Origin: Coxiella endosymbiont of Amblyomma nuttalli
GTDB taxonomy: Bacteria; Pseudomonadota; Gammaproteobacteria; Coxiellales; Coxiellaceae
Length of the DNA: 64,000 bases
Assembly: GCF_018107685.1 (NCBI RefSeq)
Contig: NZ_CP064834.1
Coordinates: 1 to 64,000 of the forward strand
Reading direction: 5' to 3'
Below are positions 12,952-23,840 of this stretch, piece after piece. Under the pieces are notes generated by a model. It was not told the DNA's origin and ran no database searches. It was given only the letters and a program-made list of their open reading frames with translations. A program made the translations under genes and the position numbers. How positions within the stretch are numbered: position 1 is the first letter of the stretch; each line of letters begins with the position of its first letter.

Positions 12952-13824
12952 ATGAATCAGTTTCTGACATGTGTTGAGGACAGATCGCTGTCTGTTGGAA
13001 GTCTGGGTAGTTATATTAGCTGGGTTAACCGCATCCCATTGCTAAGCGCGAAGGAAGAACGAGAGTTAGCCATTAAATTTAAAAAAAATAATGAACTAGA
13101 ATCAGCCAGAAAACTGGTACTCTCTCATCTACGATTTGTAGTTCGGATTGCCCGCGGTTATTCGGGTTATGGACTACCTCAAGCTGATCTCATTCAAGAG
13201 GGTAACATTGGTCTTATGAAAGCAGTAAAGCGCTTCGATCCAAAAGTGGGTGTTCGCTTGGTGTCTTTCGCCGTACATTGGATTCGAGCAGAAATTCATG
13301 AATTTATTCTTCGCAATTGGCGAATCGTCAAAGTCGCTACTACGAAAGCGCAACGTAAGCTTTTTTTCAATTTGCGGAAGCATGCTAAAAAGCGTGGTTG
13401 GTTTAGTGAACAGGAAGCCCAAGCACTTGCCGAAACGTTGCATGTGAATACTAAAGATGTACGCCAAATGGAAGAAAGATTAAACAGTCATGACGAGGCT
13501 TTCGATGGAAGCGATGATGATAACGATGAAGGCCATACTAGCAGCGGTGTGGTGGCAGCACCAGCTCATTATCTCCAAGATAAACATCATAATCCTGCTC
13601 TGCAACTAGAACAAAGCGATTGGTCATACGATCAAGAACAACTCTTACACAGTGCTATTCAAACACTAGATGAACGGAGTCAAGACATTCTATATCAACG
13701 CTGGTTAAATGAAAAAAAATTAACACTTCATGAATTGGCGGAAAAATACGACATTTCTGCTGAGCGCATTCGTCAACTCGAAAAGAATGCTATGCAAAAA
13801 ATTCGAGAGACAATGGCAACATAA
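12952..13824 (+). CDS. rpoH: RNA polymerase sigma-32 (heat shock sigma factor)
   Basis: Directs RNA polymerase to heat-shock promoters. The 290-residue protein (E. coli 284) contains region 2 with [19 protein letters not shown], the RpoH box [10 protein letters not shown] (about residues 140-149) that distinguishes sigma-32 from other sigma factors, and the region 4 helix-turn-helix [20 protein letters not shown]. The clearest ribosome binding site, AAGGAG, sits about 18 bases before the ATG, farther than usual, with no alternative in-frame start nearer to it. Intact. Confidence 0.95.
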   Translation: MNQFLTCVEDRSLSVGSLGSYISWVNRIPLLSAKEERELAIKFKKNNELESARKLVLSHLRFVVRIARGYSGYGLPQADLIQEGNIGLMKAVKRFDPKVGVRLVSFAVHWIRAEIHEFILRNWRIVKVATTKAQRKLFFNLRKHAKKRGWFSEQEAQALAETLHVNTKDVRQMEERLNSHDEAFDGSDDDNDEGHTSSGVVAAPAHYLQDKHHNPALQLEQSDWSYDQEQLLHSAIQTLDERSQDILYQRWLNEKKLTLHELAEKYDISAERIRQLEKNAMQKIRETMAT

Positions 13825-13844
13825 CTGACAAACAGGATGTGACC

Positions 13845-14424
13845 ATGAGACAGCGCTTTACTGTTATTACCCCACTATCTTTGACGGGTGTTTATGGTTC
13901 TGTTAACAAGCCGTCCGGTGCTGTCCAGCGCTTCGATCCAACGACTGAGAGAAATTTGTACAATATTCATGATTACTTTATTAAAATGCCTAAAATATTA
14001 GAGCCTAAAATATTAGACGCTGTTCAAGCCTTACAAAAGCCAAATATGAACACCAGCAAGAGTAATGTGCACAAGTTGTGCAATGTGTGACCCAAAACTT
14101 TTATTTATCATAGGAAACAAGATTAAATGTAATACTACCTAGCTAATTTTGATTATCAACAAAAACATTACAAAAACCATGAATCAAACTATCCAAAATC
14201 TTTTGAAGCAAAGAAAATATTTTTGTATCTTCTTTAGAGTACTGCCTATTTTTAACAGACAATCACGATTAGCTGTTAGAGCGTCATCGGTAGTCATAAG
14301 GCAAGAAAATATTATGTTTTCTATGAGTCATCACTATGTAATACCAAGAATTCTATTGATAAATGGTGCAGTCTTCAAAGTCAGGTTTACAGTTAATCAA
14401 ACAGTGGAATTAATTATGATATGA
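13845..14424 (+). pseudogene. com1: Com1 (DsbA-like outer-membrane protein) pseudogene
   Basis: Com1 is a disulfide-exchange-type surface antigen of Coxiella burnetii. Pieces in order: MRQRFTVITPLSLTG and IHDYFIKMPKIL...AVQALQK (N-terminus, then TGA at 14088); in a second frame FDYQQKHYK at 14148-14174 where Com1 has FDYQCGHCK; from 14179 in a third frame MNQTIQNLLKQRKYF and LPIFNRQSRLAVRAS, then a tail like PTFVIGNKA near PRILLINGA. The matches keep family order and spacing but need at least two frameshifts and an internal deletion, and both active-site cysteines are gone (CGHC to QKHY). A 15-bp tandem duplication splits the first part. The Com1 sequence is recalled, but several independent matches agree. 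Confidence 0.75.
13989..14018. repeat. 15-bp tandem duplication inside the com1 remnant
   Basis: CCTAAAATATTAGA is present twice in a row with a 15-base period, adding a second Pro-Lys-Ile-Leu to the encoded peptide. Removing one copy restores the spacing expected for Com1. Confidence 0.9.
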
Positions 14425-14683
14425 ACGATCCTACTATCCAAAAACAATTTCGCGATAATTGTCGATTAGCACAACCATGACACTAGTTAACACATCAGCG
14501 TCGTCATGTGGTGATAAAGTGTCAGTTGATTTTCACTAACTAATTTTCACTTCATGCTAAATGAAATCTTAGTGTAATTAGTCAGATAGTGAAACAGTTC
14601 AGGTCGTTAGTCATTTTTGAAGTAAGAATTTGGCAAGACAGATTGAGCGGACGGTCGTAATTCATTATTATCTCGGATTTTAC

Positions 14684-15592
14684 ATGAACCTGTACCCATT
14701 AAACTTCCAAACAATGATCCTTACTCTATGTCAATATTGGTCTAACCAAGGGTGTCTTTTACTTCAGCCCTTTGATATGGAAATAGGCGCTGGTACTTTT
14801 CATCCAGCCACTTTTTTACGAGCGATTGGTCCTGAACCCTGGTGTACCGCTTATGTTCAGCCTTCACGTCGCCCTACCGATGGTCGATATGGAAATAATC
14901 CCAATCGCACACAATATTACTACCAATACCAAGTTATGCTAAAACCGTCCCCAGATAACATTCAGGAAGTTTATCTCGGCTCCTTAAAGGCTTTAGGAAT
15001 TGACCCTCTCGTTCACGATATTCGTTTTGTTGAAGATAATTGGGAAGCACCAACGTTGGGCTCTTGGGGAGTTGGTTGGGAAGTATGGCAAAATGGGATG
15101 GAAATTACTCAATTTACCTATTTTCAACAAGTTGGTGGTTTAGCATGTCATCCAGTGAGCGGTGAAATTACCTATGGCTTAGAACGGTTGGCTATGTTTC
15201 TGCAACAAATAGATAATATGTTCGATCTCATTTGGACCGAAAACCAAGATGGTAACATTACCTATGGGGATGTCTTTTACCAAAATGAAATTGAAATGTC
15301 GGCCTATAATTTTGAATACGCCGACGTGGATACTCTGTTTAAACATTTTGATTTCTACGAAAAAGAAGCGCTACGTTTAATTGAAGTCAGATTACCCTTA
15401 GTTGCTTATGAAATGGTATTGAAAACTTCTCACATATTTAACTTATTAGATGCCCGCCAAGCCATTTCAGTGATGGAACGTCAACGTTTTATGTTACGCG
15501 TGAGAAAATTAGCACATAGTGTCGCAAACACATATTATTCCACGCGAAAGAAACTAGGATTTCCACTATTAAAAAAGAGGGGAATTACTTAA
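14684..15592 (+). CDS. glyQ: Glycyl-tRNA synthetase alpha subunit
   Basis: Catalytic subunit of the heterotetrameric glycyl-tRNA synthetase, a class II enzyme. From the ATG at 14684 the protein has 302 residues (E. coli 303); an upstream TTG at 14630 would add 18 residues with no family counterpart. Class II landmarks are clear: [19 protein letters not shown], motif 2 [18 protein letters not shown], and motif 3 [14 protein letters not shown]. Its TAA overlaps the ATG of glyS (TAATG), so the subunits are translationally coupled. Confidence 0.95.
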   Translation: MNLYPLNFQTMILTLCQYWSNQGCLLLQPFDMEIGAGTFHPATFLRAIGPEPWCTAYVQPSRRPTDGRYGNNPNRTQYYYQYQVMLKPSPDNIQEVYLGSLKALGIDPLVHDIRFVEDNWEAPTLGSWGVGWEVWQNGMEITQFTYFQQVGGLACHPVSGEITYGLERLAMFLQQIDNMFDLIWTENQDGNITYGDVFYQNEIEMSAYNFEYADVDTLFKHFDFYEKEALRLIEVRLPLVAYEMVLKTSHIFNLLDARQAISVMERQRFMLRVRKLAHSVANTYYSTRKKLGFPLLKKRGIT

Positions 15593-17661
15593 TGGTCACA
15601 CAAGATTTTTTATTTGAAATTGGTTGTGAAGAATTACCGTCGTGTATACTGAATAAATTATCAAACTCATTATCTCATAATATTCAAACACAGCTTGAAA
15701 AAGCAGCATTATCGTTTGAGACTTTATTTTCCTTCGCAACACCTTGTCGTTTAGCAGTATTAATAAATGGTCTCGCAACAGAGCAGTCTCCACGTGTCAT
15801 TCAACGACAAGGTCCTAACGTAAAAGCTGCTTTTAAAAAAGATGGTACTCCCACATTGGCGTGTTTGGGTTTTGCACGATCTTGTGGAATTTCGACTGAT
15901 CAGCTTCACATAAAAGAAACAAAAAAAGGTAGTTTTGTATATTGCTATATTACACAATCAGGTCAATCAACTAAAAAATTATTGCCTGAGATCATTCAAA
16001 CGGCTATTAAGCAATTACCCATTTTAAAAGGTATGCGCTGGGGAGTTCATACAGAACCTTTTGTTCGCCCTGTTCGTTGGGCTGTAATGATTTTTGGGAA
16101 CAGTGTTATTCCAGCCATTATATTTGGTCAGATAACTTCTGATAAAACACGAGGTCACCATTTTCATTGTCCTGAACGCATAATAATCAGTAAACCCAAT
16201 GATTATCAGCAAATATTATTAACACATGGTATGGTAATTGCTGACTTTGAAAAACGATTTGAAAAAACTCGGATTTTAATTCAAAAGGTAGCCGCTATTA
16301 AAGGACAAGCCATCATTGATAAAGATTTATTAACGGAAGTCACCGGTATGGTCGAATGGCCTGTTGCCTTGTTGGGGCATTTTAAAGAAAAATTTTTGGG
16401 ACTCCCACCGGAGGTATTAATCGCTATAATAAAAATGCATCAGCGTTGTTTTCCAATAAAAGATAAAACATGTAACCTACTTCCATATTTTATCTTAGTT
16501 AGTAATATTGAAAGCAAAAATCCTAAATGTATAATCGAAGGAAATGAACGCGTTATCAACGCTCGTCTTTCGGATGCTTTGTTTTTTTATAACAACGATC
16601 TTGATGTTACCTTAGAAAGTCGACTGCCTAAATTAGCTGGTATTGTTTTTGAGCACCAACTCGGTACACTTGCTGATAAAACAAAACGCATTTCCAGGCT
16701 CGCGACTTTTATAGCCAAACAAATTCATATTGATGAACTAGTTGTCCAGCGCGGTAGTCTTCTCTCTAAATGTGATTTAGTTAGTAAGATGGTGTACGAA
16801 TTTCCGAGTTTACAGGGTATTATGGGCTATCATTATTCACTTCACGATAGAGAATCGGAGAGTCTGGCTAATGCTATCAGAGAGCATTATCAACCCCGCT
16901 TTTCTGGTGATGCTTTACCACAAAGTTTGCCAGGCGCTTGTATCGCTCTTGCAGATCGGTTAGATACTATCATCGGAATTATCGGCATCTACAAACTTCC
17001 TAAGGGAGATAAAGATCCTTTTGCTTTGCGCCGAGCGGCTATTGGTGTTTTGCGTATTTTAATTGAAAAACGGCTTCCTTTAGATTTATTAAAATTACTT
17101 GAAGAAGCAAAAAAAAATGTCGCTATTGAATTACCTAACAAAAAGGTGGTTGATCAATCTTTTGAATTTATTATCGAGCGACTACGTACCTGGTATCTCG
17201 AAAAAAATGTGCCGTTACCTGTATTTATAGCAGTCCTGTCTGCACAACCTACACAGCCTTTAGATTTTGACCGGCGTATTAAGGCAGTGCAACATTTTCA
17301 AACTCTACCTGAAGCAGATGCGCTTTCAGCTGCTAATAAACGTGTCAGTAATATTCTAAAAAAACAACCTAGTGAGGAAAAATTAAAATTGATCGATGAT
17401 TCTCTATTCGATTCCGATGCTGAACGCATGCTTGCTAAAGCATTAAAAGTACGCGCTAAGTCCGTTAATAATTTATATAGACAAGCAAACTACTCAAAAG
17501 CATTGAATGAATTAGCGTCTCTTAGAGAGCCAATCGATGCTTTTTTTAATGAAGTTATAGTTATGACGAATGACGAGAAAAAGCGCAACAATCGTTTCGC
17601 ATTACTTTTATTGCTGCGAAAACTTTTCACTCAGATTGCAGATATTTCTTTATTATCATGA
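15592..17661 (+). CDS. glyS: Glycyl-tRNA synthetase beta subunit
   Basis: tRNA-binding subunit of glycyl-tRNA synthetase. At 689 residues it equals the E. coli length. The start [17 protein letters not shown] is typical and the C-terminal part ends with the anticodon-recognition region around EADALSAANKRVSNILKK. It overlaps glyQ by one base. No frameshifts seen. Confidence 0.96.
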   Translation: MVTQDFLFEIGCEELPSCILNKLSNSLSHNIQTQLEKAALSFETLFSFATPCRLAVLINGLATEQSPRVIQRQGPNVKAAFKKDGTPTLACLGFARSCGISTDQLHIKETKKGSFVYCYITQSGQSTKKLLPEIIQTAIKQLPILKGMRWGVHTEPFVRPVRWAVMIFGNSVIPAIIFGQITSDKTRGHHFHCPERIIISKPNDYQQILLTHGMVIADFEKRFEKTRILIQKVAAIKGQAIIDKDLLTEVTGMVEWPVALLGHFKEKFLGLPPEVLIAIIKMHQRCFPIKDKTCNLLPYFILVSNIESKNPKCIIEGNERVINARLSDALFFYNNDLDVTLESRLPKLAGIVFEHQLGTLADKTKRISRLATFIAKQIHIDELVVQRGSLLSKCDLVSKMVYEFPSLQGIMGYHYSLHDRESESLANAIREHYQPRFSGDALPQSLPGACIALADRLDTIIGIIGIYKLPKGDKDPFALRRAAIGVLRILIEKRLPLDLLKLLEEAKKNVAIELPNKKVVDQSFEFIIERLRTWYLEKNVPLPVFIAVLSAQPTQPLDFDRRIKAVQHFQTLPEADALSAANKRVSNILKKQPSEEKLKLIDDSLFDSDAERMLAKALKVRAKSVNNLYRQANYSKALNELASLREPIDAFFNEVIVMTNDEKKRNNRFALLLLLRKLFTQIADISLLS

Positions 17662-19330
17662 ATATCATGTCAAAATTATTACTTTATAGGTTATTCATAG
17701 ATTATTCGAAAATATGAGCAAATTAAATGAGAACAAGGGAATTCTCTCGTATAAAGAACTACATGCGATGTCCCTTTAATCAAAGTCCACCACTAAGAAA
17801 TTAGTTTACTTCCCATTATAACTTTATAAATCTTATAAAATATAAATACTATAACTTATTTCACTGACTTTTAGTTGGTTTTTATTAATGAAATACATAC
17901 TCCGTTAACTCATAATCAATTCACATTGCCGCTTAAAAACTATTACAGCTATCAAAAGTCCAAAAAGGCATGTAAAGGTTTAAACAATTAAATCTAAGTT
18001 ACCATCAAAATTGCTGCAGTTTACCGCTGCTGAGGTAACAAAATCAACCAGTAGTCAAAATAGTAAATAAGACTGGTATCCTTCTGCTAGATGCGCTCAA
18101 TTCATTAATCAGCGCTGGTATACCTAAAATGAGTGCATTAATTAATATTACACAAACGAATGTTCTATCTTAGGCAACATAAACAACAATTATGTCTTAA
18201 CTCACTTGCTATTGTTTCGTTTCAATAAAAAGATTATTGAATCTTTCTAAATTAACGGTGCTATTCTCTTAAATTTAATTTTACTAAAGAAAAACAGATA
18301 TAGATTTTTGTGTTGTTCGACTTAAGAAAAACGCTGCTACTTAAGAAGTCGAACTACTAATCATCATATTTTCTACATATAAAATAGCATCTGCTGTGGA
18401 GTCTAATAATGGTAAGAACGGAAAGCCACTTTTCCACTTTCATAAGTAGCAATGGCGTCCATTACGGCTCTAATAAACAAATTATGGTTCTCTATAATAA
18501 TAAACAAAGAATGTCAGAGGGTTTAGATTATCTTTAAATCTAGCTTTAGATGAAAAATAATTAAGATATTTCCTTATTTGAATATTACTGTTTTTTTATA
18601 AATAAAGAACGCGTTGTAAAGTGTAACCAAATTAATATCAGAAGAGCTTAATCCATCCCAATATACACAATCCATGATCATCATTGGCTGCTGACTAAGC
18701 AGCTATTGGAATTAATTTGCATAAGTGAATGAGAAAAAGAAATATTTGTCCTCATTACACCATAAAGCAGAATAAAAAAATAACAAATTTTTAGATCCTT
18801 ATCTATAAATAACTTACGATTACAATTCATTAGTCGATAGTTTGTATTTTAGTTTCTGAAAAATCTCTATGTAAATAGAGTAGTTGTTTTAAATAACATT
18901 GAGATCAGTTCATGCTGGTTTTTCTAGTAGTTATATAATGGTTGTACAATATCCCTATATGTACGATAGTTATTTTAGAACATTAGAAACTATTCATAGA
19001 AGTTTTTTAAGCGGCCAAAATTGCTAACTATAAATTCATATCAATTTACAAAAGAGTAATGCCAAAATTTAGAAAAAATTATTGTTGATCGAAAGTATAT
19101 ATTATTTATACATTGTTGTTTAACAAGCTTGAATTAATTTCAATAGATGTGAGTGTTGTTATTTGGTTTTATGTACAAAATAGATTGACTAGTTATTATC
19201 ATTATCACAATTAGATTTTATAGAAACTATATAGGAGGTTGAGCGTTTTACAGGCTTATTTTATTAAGTTATTTTGTTCAGAGTTTAGAAACTCTGAACA
19301 TTTAATGCATAAAAAAGTTTCAACCATGTG

Positions 19331-19356
19331 TATACTATATATATGTATATATATAT
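19331..19356. repeat. TA-rich microsatellite
   Basis: Alternating TATACTATATATATG and TATATATATAT tract in non-coding DNA. Low complexity; no function implied. Confidence 0.85.
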
Positions 19357-21099
19357 CTTGCTGATATTCATGAGGTTTTAAACTTTAAACTGTAAAATAG
19401 AATGTTATTCTACTTTTAGAATAGGTCTAATTCATCGTTGTACTTTTAGTAAAGCAGTTGACTTTGATTAAAATTAACTCAATTAAAATTAAACATCAAA
19501 ATTAAACAAAATTTTCAATAAAAAGTTCGAAAACACTATGACTATCAATGATGGAAACGTCCTCGATTTGAGTTAGGATAAGTCAAAGATGGAAAGGTCT
19601 TCTGATGATATGTCCCTCAAATGCCTCAAATGAAAATAGATATTAAGAAAACTATATTTTATTTGAGGCACATCAGTAAGATATCATCCTTATCTTACAA
19701 GTAATATTAAGTTTTACTTAAAAATGATCAATCCATCTGCTAACTTTAGTAACAGTACCATCCAATACTTTTACCTTCAATATGTTTTTTAATCTACATC
19801 TTTTCTAATTTTAAGGAGCAATTAAAAAACAGTGAGATGGCTGAAGCAAAAGCAGTTATTAGGGTGATCAAGATTGGACATAGGAACTATGAATATATTT
19901 ATTCTTAGACTTTAGTACTAGTATGAGGTACATTTTCCCGGTAATTACATGTAAAATATGGATATTTTATTTAGTAGAAAATAGTAGAAAAGTGAAGTTC
20001 GAGAAGATATTTATGATGTTGACCCTGTTAATTTCTTCTTATCTTTAGTTGATAATGCAACGATAGGAATTCTTAATTGTTCTGATACCATTTACCTTTT
20101 TTATAGTTTTATGCAATGGTGTATATCACTCACTTATAGGCATATACATATTTCTCTTTAATCATATGGTTACACTATTCATGCTATAATAAGAAGATCA
20201 TAACCTTATATATAACCTTTTCTGAAACTATTACAGTAGAAATTTAGCATTGGGTGTATATCTGATAAATTTCTACGGTAAAATAGTGAGAAGTGGTACA
20301 TGATTGTCGTTATTGTCGATCAAACCTAAGTAAAATTTGAGAAACAATATCACCTGAAAAGAGAAGAATCGTGATTTTTCTTGCTTTTTCAACAGAAGCG
20401 ATAGTGTTTTGCTACAGCTTTCATAAAGAGCTATATGGTTTTGTTTTAAATTTTTACGTCTCACAAAAAACAATAGAGATAGATCAGTGGATCTAAAATG
20501 CCTGTTTTAATCTACTTTAAGCATCTTTCCCTTAAAAGATTATTTTTATGAGTAGTTAAGGGAAAAATAAAAGTCAATTAGCTTAATCCTAAAGTATTTT
20601 AAATGAATATAAACGGTAACGAAATTCCATAAGAACACGACAAAAGTCTTGTTAGATGAGTTTAGATGCGTTTGAACTCATAAAAAGTAGGTAGCAGTGG
20701 ATAAATAGGCTCTATGAGTGGTTGCATTAAAGATTGATTCTAATTCTACTGTTACTGCTTTTAAAAAATATAGTTTTAGTTCTGAGATTTTTGTCCTAAA
20801 AAGGGATGAAATAAATATTAATACAGCACCAGAAACGGAATTGAAAAACCAAAATAAAAACAAAATAACTTGCGTTAATTAGCAGAAAACCATGAACATT
20901 TTTAATATTTTTTCAACTGAGTATACACTTGTCTATTTTTAAGATATCTTAAAATAAGATAATGTACATTGTTCATCTTTTATGAGCTTCTGCTCTATTT
21001 GTGAACAGTGAGAAACGATAAAGGTTTCCATTAGCCTATAAACTTGTAGATAGATTATTATGTTTTTAAAACTTCATTTTCTAGAAATAACTTAATAAC

Positions 21100-21108
21100 T
21101 TATCCACA
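21100..21108 (+). promoter_or_regulatory. Perfect DnaA box
   Basis: TTATCCACA, the high-affinity DnaA box, lies about 220 bases upstream of the rpmH promoter in AT-rich DNA. It is the only perfect copy I found in this non-coding stretch; another perfect copy (56114-56122, reverse) is inside topA. A single box is weak evidence for an origin. Confidence 0.4.
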
Positions 21109-21325
21109 AGTTTATATAGATTATTCATTTTTATATTCTTTCATGCATTAACAGATGAAAACATTATAACCAACTGTTCCATAAGTAATAATCTAACTTG
21201 TTTTTTTATTAACAGGCTCTATAACTACCATGATCTCTATGAGTTTAATTGATTAAATTTATGTAGTTAACAAATGCAATAAATCAAAGTGATATAGAAT
21301 GGTAGTAGCGTTTGATTTACTTTAT

Positions 21326-21354
21326 TTGACAGTACTGTGATGCTGATTTATGAT
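21326..21354 (+). promoter_or_regulatory. Strong sigma-70 promoter for rpmH
   Basis: TTGACA (21326-21331), a 17-base spacer, then TATGAT (21349-21354). This is consensus at -35 and one mismatch at -10, ending about 45 bases before the rpmH start. It likely drives the rpmH-rnpA-yidD-yidC-mnmE operon. Confidence 0.8.
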
Positions 21355-21370
21355 TGCGGTTTTGAATAGG

Positions 21371-21394
21371 TCTAAAGAGCTAGTCTAAAGAGCT
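21371..21394. repeat. Duplicated element in the rpmH leader
   Basis: TCTAAAGAGCT occurs at 21371-21381 and 21384-21394 (13-base period). The second copy's AAGAG is the only ribosome-binding-site-like element before the rpmH ATG, so the duplication copied the translation start signal. Confidence 0.8.
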
Positions 21395-21399
21395 GGTTT

Positions 21400-21534
21400 A
21401 TGAAACGAACATATCAACCCAGTAGATTGAGGCGAAATCGAGTACATGGGTTCCGTGCACGAATGACTACAAAAAATGGTCGTCAAGTATTGAACCGTCG
21501 TCGTGTCAAGGGGAGAAAGCATTTAATAAGCTGA
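21400..21534 (+). CDS. rpmH: Ribosomal protein L34
   Basis: Small basic protein of the 50S subunit. The 44-residue product begins [18 protein letters not shown] and has the family's RARM and GRKHL ends. It lies directly behind a near-consensus promoter and is followed by rnpA, the standard bacterial arrangement. Its stop codon TGA is part of CTGA, where the rnpA reading frame continues. Confidence 0.96.
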   Translation: MKRTYQPSRLRRNRVHGFRARMTTKNGRQVLNRRRVKGRKHLIS

Positions 21535-21541
21535 CGAGGGA

Positions 21542-21878
21542 ATGCCGATTATCGTCAAATTACCGAATTAGGACGACAACAGAATTTCAGCATGTTTATT
21601 CGAAACATCAGCGGTTGTCGGGTCGGTATTATTCGCTTTATTATCTTGATAATAATATCGGACATACTCGATTAGGTGTGATAGTAAGTAAGCGCAATGT
21701 TAGGAAAGCTGTCATCCGAAATCGAATCAGACGAATTGTAAAGGAGGCCTTTCGTAGAAAGAAGAATCAATTAGTGTCGCTTGATCTGGTTTTTATCGCA
21801 AAAGTGGTCGCTAGTCAAGCAAGTAACAGAGAGTTATATAAATGTATAAATCGCTTACTCGAACAATTAGTCAAATAA
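21542..21878 (+). CDS. rnpA: Ribonuclease P protein component with an abnormal 5' end
   Basis: Protein subunit of RNase P, which matures tRNA 5' ends together with the M1 RNA. The body is typical: RTTTEFQHVYS near the start and the RNR motif RKAVIRNRIRRIVKEAFR. The frame carrying RTTTEF has no ATG, GTG or TTG before a TTG at 21615, which would remove about 30 conserved residues. Two explanations fit: the ATG at 21542 encodes MPIIVKLP and a one-base insertion near 21566 shifts it from the main frame (that short frame stops at TAG 21569), or translation starts at CTG 21531 overlapping the rpmH stop, giving 115 residues. It overlaps yidD by 37 bases. Confidence 0.85.
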
Positions 21879-22111
21879 TCCAATTTATTTTCATTAGTTT
21901 AATTAAAATCTATCAGTGTATAGTAAGTCCCTGGTTTTTTAGTAGTTGCCGCTTCTATCCAAGTTGTTCTTCTTATGCAGAAAAGGCAATAAAACAATTA
22001 GGTGTGATACAAGGTATGTACTTGTCAATTTTTCGATTATTGCGTTGTCAGCCTTTTCATTTAGGTGGTATTGATTTAATTCCTATAAAACATAATAAGA
22101 AAACCATGTAA
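21842..22111 (+). CDS. yidD: Membrane protein insertion efficiency factor YidD
   Basis: Small membrane-associated protein that assists YidC-dependent insertion. The 89-residue protein carries the family core CRFYPSCSSYAEKAI, and RLLRCQPFHLGGIDL near the end. Its start lies inside rnpA and its end is 15 bases before yidC, a compact operon. Intact. Confidence 0.94.
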   Translation: MYKSLTRTISQIIQFIFISLIKIYQCIVSPWFFSSCRFYPSCSSYAEKAIKQLGVIQGMYLSIFRLLRCQPFHLGGIDLIPIKHNKKTM

Positions 22112-22126
22112 TATTATGGATATCAT

Positions 22127-23818
22127 ATGGATACTAAGAAAATAATTTTGTACATTATTGTAGCGCTTTTAGCAGTTTTGCTTTTTAACGCATGGATGCG
22201 AGATTATCAGATGGTTTCTAGCTCCTCTAGACTTGTGGATGGAAAAGTGAATGGGAAGGAAACAACCTATATACCTCCAGCACTTGTACTGGGCACAACT
22301 TCAAAAATAAGAGCAATAGGAGGAGAACTTGCAGCGGGAAACAAGACTTTGCTGAGAAGATTGATCACTGTAAAAACTAATGTGCTCGAAGTAGAAATTG
22401 ATACTCAGGATGGCAATATTATTTCGGCAAAGCTTCTGAAATATCCTGTTTCACTCGAGAAAAGAGACACACCTGTTCAAATTTTGAATGCTAACTCTGA
22501 TGAGTTATATGTTGCACAAAGCGGTCTTACAAACACGAATACCAATCAAGAACCTCCATCAATTAAATTTACATTCACAAAAAAAAAATATTTTAAAAGT
22601 GGAGAGACTGAGTTTGTAGTTCAATTGACTGGTCGAATATTTAACGGATTGAGAATTGTCAAAACTTATACTTTTCATCGTAATGATTATATTATTCAGC
22701 TTAATTATAAAATAAAAAATGTAACTTCTAAACCGTGGCAAGGAAATCTCTATACTCAATTGATACGCCGACAACCGCTTGCTAAACGTCACTATTTTTA
22801 TATCCGGAGTTATAATGGTTTTGCAATCTCTAGCCCACAAATACCCTATAAGAAGGTAACTTATGAATCTCTCAATGACACAAATATTAATCGAACGTCA
22901 AAAGCTGGATGGATCGCCATGCAACAGCATTATTTTTTGAGCGCATGGATTCCGGGAAGTGCCAAACTAACTTATCATTACTATAGTCATGTCATTCCCT
23001 CGCAAAATGGAAAGCAAAATATTTATATCATGGGATTTATAGGTCCAACAATAAATATTGTGCCTGGGGAAACCGCATCTAGTTGTGCAACAATTTATAT
23101 CGGTCCAGAAATAGCTCAGAGATTAAAAACATTAGCGTCTGGCTTGGAGCGGACAGTTGATTATGGATGGTTATGGCCTATTTCCATGCTTTTATTTTGG
23201 ATTATGAATACTATCCACAAAATTGTAAGGAACTGGGGTTGGTCTATTGTTGTTACAACGATTTTAATTAAAATTGTTTTTTACTGGTTTTCCGAGAAAA
23301 GCTTTCGTTCCATGACGCGCATGCGTGAGATGCAACCCCGCATACAAGCATTAAAAGAACGCTACGATGATGATCGACAGGCATTAAGCCGTGCTACCAT
23401 GGAATTATATCGCAAAGAAAAAATTAATCCTCTGGGTGGCTGTTTACCCATGCTAATTCAAATTCCCGTTTTTATCGCATTTTATTATGTTATTATTGAA
23501 AGCGTTGAGTTACGTCAGGCACCGTTTATTTTATGGATTCATGATCTATCTGCTAAAGATCCGTATTATGTTCTTCCCATTTTAATGGGATTGAGCATGT
23601 TAGCCCAACAAAGATTTTCCTCTACGTCTCCAGACCCTACACAGCAGAAAATGATGTGGATTTTACCTGTAGTGTTCACTATATTTTTTATTAATTTCCC
23701 GGCAGGATTGGTCTTATATTGGTTAATAAATAATGTCGTTCAGATATTACAACAATGGTACGTTAATAAAAGCTACGTAAGCTATACAGCAAGATTAAAA
23801 GCTAGACGCGTTAAGTGA
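22127..23818 (+). CDS. yidC: Membrane protein insertase YidC
   Basis: Inserts and folds inner-membrane proteins, alone or with SecYEG. The 563-residue protein has an N-terminal membrane segment (about residues 5-22, [18 protein letters not shown]), a large periplasmic domain (about 60-340), and the C-terminal five-helix insertase core, including [20 protein letters not shown]. It is flanked by yidD and mnmE as usual. FtsY, which delivers substrates, is also intact in this window. Confidence 0.96.
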   Translation: MDTKKIILYIIVALLAVLLFNAWMRDYQMVSSSSRLVDGKVNGKETTYIPPALVLGTTSKIRAIGGELAAGNKTLLRRLITVKTNVLEVEIDTQDGNIISAKLLKYPVSLEKRDTPVQILNANSDELYVAQSGLTNTNTNQEPPSIKFTFTKKKYFKSGETEFVVQLTGRIFNGLRIVKTYTFHRNDYIIQLNYKIKNVTSKPWQGNLYTQLIRRQPLAKRHYFYIRSYNGFAISSPQIPYKKVTYESLNDTNINRTSKAGWIAMQQHYFLSAWIPGSAKLTYHYYSHVIPSQNGKQNIYIMGFIGPTINIVPGETASSCATIYIGPEIAQRLKTLASGLERTVDYGWLWPISMLLFWIMNTIHKIVRNWGWSIVVTTILIKIVFYWFSEKSFRSMTRMREMQPRIQALKERYDDDRQALSRATMELYRKEKINPLGGCLPMLIQIPVFIAFYYVIIESVELRQAPFILWIHDLSAKDPYYVLPILMGLSMLAQQRFSSTSPDPTQQKMMWILPVVFTIFFINFPAGLVLYWLINNVVQILQQWYVNKSYVSYTARLKARRVK

Positions 23819-23840
23819 TAAGATAATGAAGATCTAATAT

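Larger units (their letters stand above)
17662..21325. other. 3.7 kb non-coding stretch upstream of rpmH
   Basis: The longest gene-free stretch in the window. Stops occur in all frames and I could not name any remnant. It holds a TA microsatellite (19331-19356), a perfect 10-bp tandem TAGTAGAAAA (19972-19991), an imperfect direct repeat GATGGAAACGTCCTC / GATGGAAAGGTCTTC near 19550 and 19588, and one perfect DnaA box at 21100. Because rpmH often borders oriC, part of it may be the replication origin. Confidence 0.5.

Noticed and set aside
19550-19710. Imperfect inverted and direct repeats around CTCAAATGCCTCAAAT and ATTTGAGGCACATC
   Set aside because: Arms are interrupted and mismatched; no transposase, target duplication or CRISPR-like periodicity.
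22559-22840. 93-codon antisense frame inside yidC
   Set aside because: Shadow of the yidC reading frame; no start signals.
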